A stretch of DNA of 64,000 nt from Episyrphus balteatus (Eukaryota > Arthropoda > Insecta > Diptera > Syrphidae): positions 52,528,094-52,592,093 of the forward strand of contig NC_079136.1 of assembly GCF_945859705.1 (NCBI RefSeq). Direction: 5' to 3'. Each line of letters starts with the position of its first letter. The first letter of the stretch is position 1. Positions 61,601 through 64,000 of the stretch are shown here, piece after piece. The position numbers and the translations under genes were made by a program. The notes under the pieces were generated by a model. That model did no database searches. It saw nothing but the letters and a program-made list of their open reading frames with translations, and was not told the DNA's origin.

Positions 61601-64000
61601 ATTTTGTTTCTAAAAATAAATAATAAAAGTAATCAAGTTGATGTTCATATTCATATAAGAAGTTATTTGTTCCTTTGAAGAACGAATTTTGTGTCGTTTT
61701 TTTTTACAATTACCAGTTTTTGTATGAAAAGTTTTTTGAATTTAAGCAACTGTAAAAGCAAGTAAGTGCAATGCAATAATTGGATTTTATTTAAGTTTGA
61801 AGTCAATTTTGAGAAAATTTCTGTTTGCTATTTAGCAATGGAAAATTGTTTCCTTCTCCCATTATGCCCACAAGTTTTGACTAAAAAAAACTATTTAATA
61901 AAATTGGAATTGTTCCAAGTTAATTTAAATTTATTTCATCACTAATATTTCGGTTGTAGTTAAAAAAAAATTAACTTGCATAGGTATCAGATTGGTTTAA
62001 ACATAAACGGTCACTGTGGCGTATGCGCAACATTTTTTTACACACTTTTTGTTGTTTAGAATAAGTTTGCTTTTCCTTAACGAACAAACAAAAGACACAT
62101 GAAATATGGCTTTTAAAGGCTATGTATACATGCTTTATTGGTGATTTTGACTAGTGGAAATTTTTGTACCTCATATTTTTTGGATATTCATTAGAGAAAA
62201 TTAACCAATTTTGGTTAGAAACGGGTAATTATCTATCGAGCTTTCATTCAATTGAAGGAAAGAAATTAATTTATGGATACAATTTATTTTCTACCTGTGA
62301 TTAAAGATTTTAATAAGACAAGGAGAAAACCTTGCAGATTATTTTGAAGGAATGTTAATTGCTTATGGGGACTCATGCCTTGGAATAATAATGGCGTATA
62401 AGTGGCAGAGATCCAATCGAAGATCATCTTCTTCGAGTTTTTGGAATGAAATGATATTAGGTACTATTATGGAATATGGTGTCAATATACCTCAAAACTA
62501 AGATTTTGTCCTGATTATATTTCATTTTCAAAACTGAAAAAAGAACTTCGAAGAAAAAAATGTATACAGGTAAAGTCAGGAATTTCTTCTTAGAAGAGCT
62601 TGACAAAAAAAATTGTATTATAATAAAAACACATTAAATTTCCTCCCTTTTCACCCTTGGTTGTAAAACTTTTCAATTGCCTAGCGACTTAAAGGTACTT
62701 ATTCGTTGATATTTCACCTTTTGTACCAAAAAGATAAGATAACGCTTCTAATGACGACATATATAGCTTTTTAGATTGCCTCAGTTTGAATTTATTGTGT
62801 CAAGCACTAAAAAAAATGCCTTTATGTCATTTGCCATAACCTTAAACATTACGAAAAATATTTTCAATACAAATCAATTTGTATCTTCTAGAATACATCA
62901 GCCCCTTATAAAAGATACAAATGCTTACTTGTGATACGAAGTAAAACCACACAAAAAGGGTTACCTGCCATTTTGGAAAACAAGAAAAGGGCACCAACTT
63001 TAACATTTTACATTTATTATAGCAATTCTTTATCATCCATGCTCTACAACATTCCTTTGTCAAATATATTTAAAAGAATTTCAAATCAAAATCAGTTTGT
63101 AAGAATATTTTAGAAATTAAAAACAATTAAAACTGATATTTCCTGTTTTCTCGGATTAAGCATGCACAACAAAGTATTTCGTCCATGAAAAAGACTGATA
63201 CGTGCACAAGTGGATTCCGGAACGCACAATTCAAAAAGATCCTTTTTGTTTTACCAAGTTTTTGTGACAAGAACATGCCCTAGAGACATATAGAATATCT
63301 AAGGTAAAATGCATATATCCTTACCTGAATCATCACCGACCGTACTTTACTCACCTCCTAAACTCACTTGGCAATTGCCAACAATCATAAACCAACTAAC
63401 TCAATACATTAACAAGTCAAAGAGTATTTAAAATGAGATAATGTTGGTAGAACAAGTAGAGTAGAAGTAGTTACAGCTATACGAAGTTCTACTACAACGA
63501 GGTAGTATGTAATATATATTCGACAGGGACCTTTCGTGTTACATGCTCGTAAAACAATGAAACAGCTCCCACTGAAGCTGCCAGGACATGCTAATAAATT
63601 ATGAATTCTCTCTTTCTCTCTAACTATACTTTCATTTTAACATTTTTGGTGTGTGTACTGTGTGTAGTAGAAAATTTCAATTCAACTAAAGTTAACAACA
63701 ATAACAAAGAAGACTTACAACTGGCTGTAGCTAAATTTCGACAATAGCTAACTGCTTGCCATCCCATCAGGACTCACAGGAGTAACCAAAAATTCTATTA
63801 ACATTTAGAGAGAAACTTTCTGTCTGTCTGTGTCGGCTTTTGTGTACTCTCGAGTTTATTTGTTTTGAACAATTTATCTTTGTGTTTTTAACCTACTTTG
63901 TTAAGGCTAAGTATTGGATTTGTTAAAGAAGCCCAGTATCACAGGTTACTCTGTACCACAGATTGTGCTGGGAAGTAATACAGGTTGTCCAAGTACCAAG
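58671..64000. other. AT-rich sequence with no supported gene
   Basis: A further worn family-R end (AAAAGCAAGTAAGTGCAATG) is near 61752-61771, and a dispersed CGGTCACTGTGGCGTATG copy is at 62008-62033. A CG/TC-rich patch with GTTTTCGTTCTCGTCTTCG lies at 60207-60225. No exon, RNA gene or complete transposon could be supported. It is probably intronic or upstream sequence of the PGAP6/TMEM8 gene. Confidence 0.4.

Overview
This is AT-rich, intron-rich, transposon-laden eukaryotic DNA from an insect, most likely a higher (brachyceran) fly. The support is three insect-type genes with canonical GT/AG splice sites, homopolymer and Gln/Ser/Thr/Asn-rich coding tracts, and many TA-flanked palindromic MITEs. 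Family or species cannot be fixed from the sequence alone. There are no bacterial features, no CRISPR array, no rRNA and no convincing functional tRNA.

Positions 1-22,405 (+ strand) hold the 3' end of a gene that resembles sima, the insect HIF-1 alpha homologue. A coding exon enters from the left edge. It can either read through its splice donor at 583 into an 18-residue tail and a very AT-rich 3' UTR, or splice 21.2 kb downstream to a 206-codon terminal exon (21785-22405). The intron carries a degenerate ~20-bp minisatellite (about 3.0-4.26 kb), a 1.5-kb palindromic element, a LINE reverse-transcriptase scrap, a GGGGCCCC-rich hAT-like repeat and an ~84-bp tandem array.

Positions 22.4-34 kb hold the compact two-exon gene SAYSD1 (28894-29516, + strand; ER membrane protein with a SAYSvFN motif), set among DNA transposons. 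These are a TA-flanked element built on GGTAAGAGCGCGCAC motifs (24350-25333), a Transib-like element with CACAGTG ends and a 5-bp target duplication nested in another repeat (27251-28270), a near-perfect 1.08-kb palindrome directly downstream (29721-30801), a decayed LINE (31.45-31.99 kb) and smaller foldbacks.

Positions 38-64 kb hold the minus-strand gene for a PGAP6/TMEM8-type protein (GPI-processing CREST-superfamily hydrolase). Its 2.76-kb last coding exon is at 39864-42625 and a 140-bp upstream exon at 54275-54414, separated by an 11.65-kb intron. Further 5' exons lie beyond the recognisable part of the window. Intron and flanks carry a MITE with tRNA-like Pol III boxes (37816-38245), a hAT-like MITE (48534-48916), a nested foldback (51987-52699) and at least four copies of one unnamed interspersed family.

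The three genes have no evident shared pathway. SAYSD1 and PGAP6/TMEM8 both act in the secretory or membrane system, but they are separately transcribed and I infer no operon or functional cluster. I found no convincing wholly new gene system. The most interesting items are the alternative sima-like C-termini, the nested Transib-like element and the MITE carrying tRNA-type promoter boxes.
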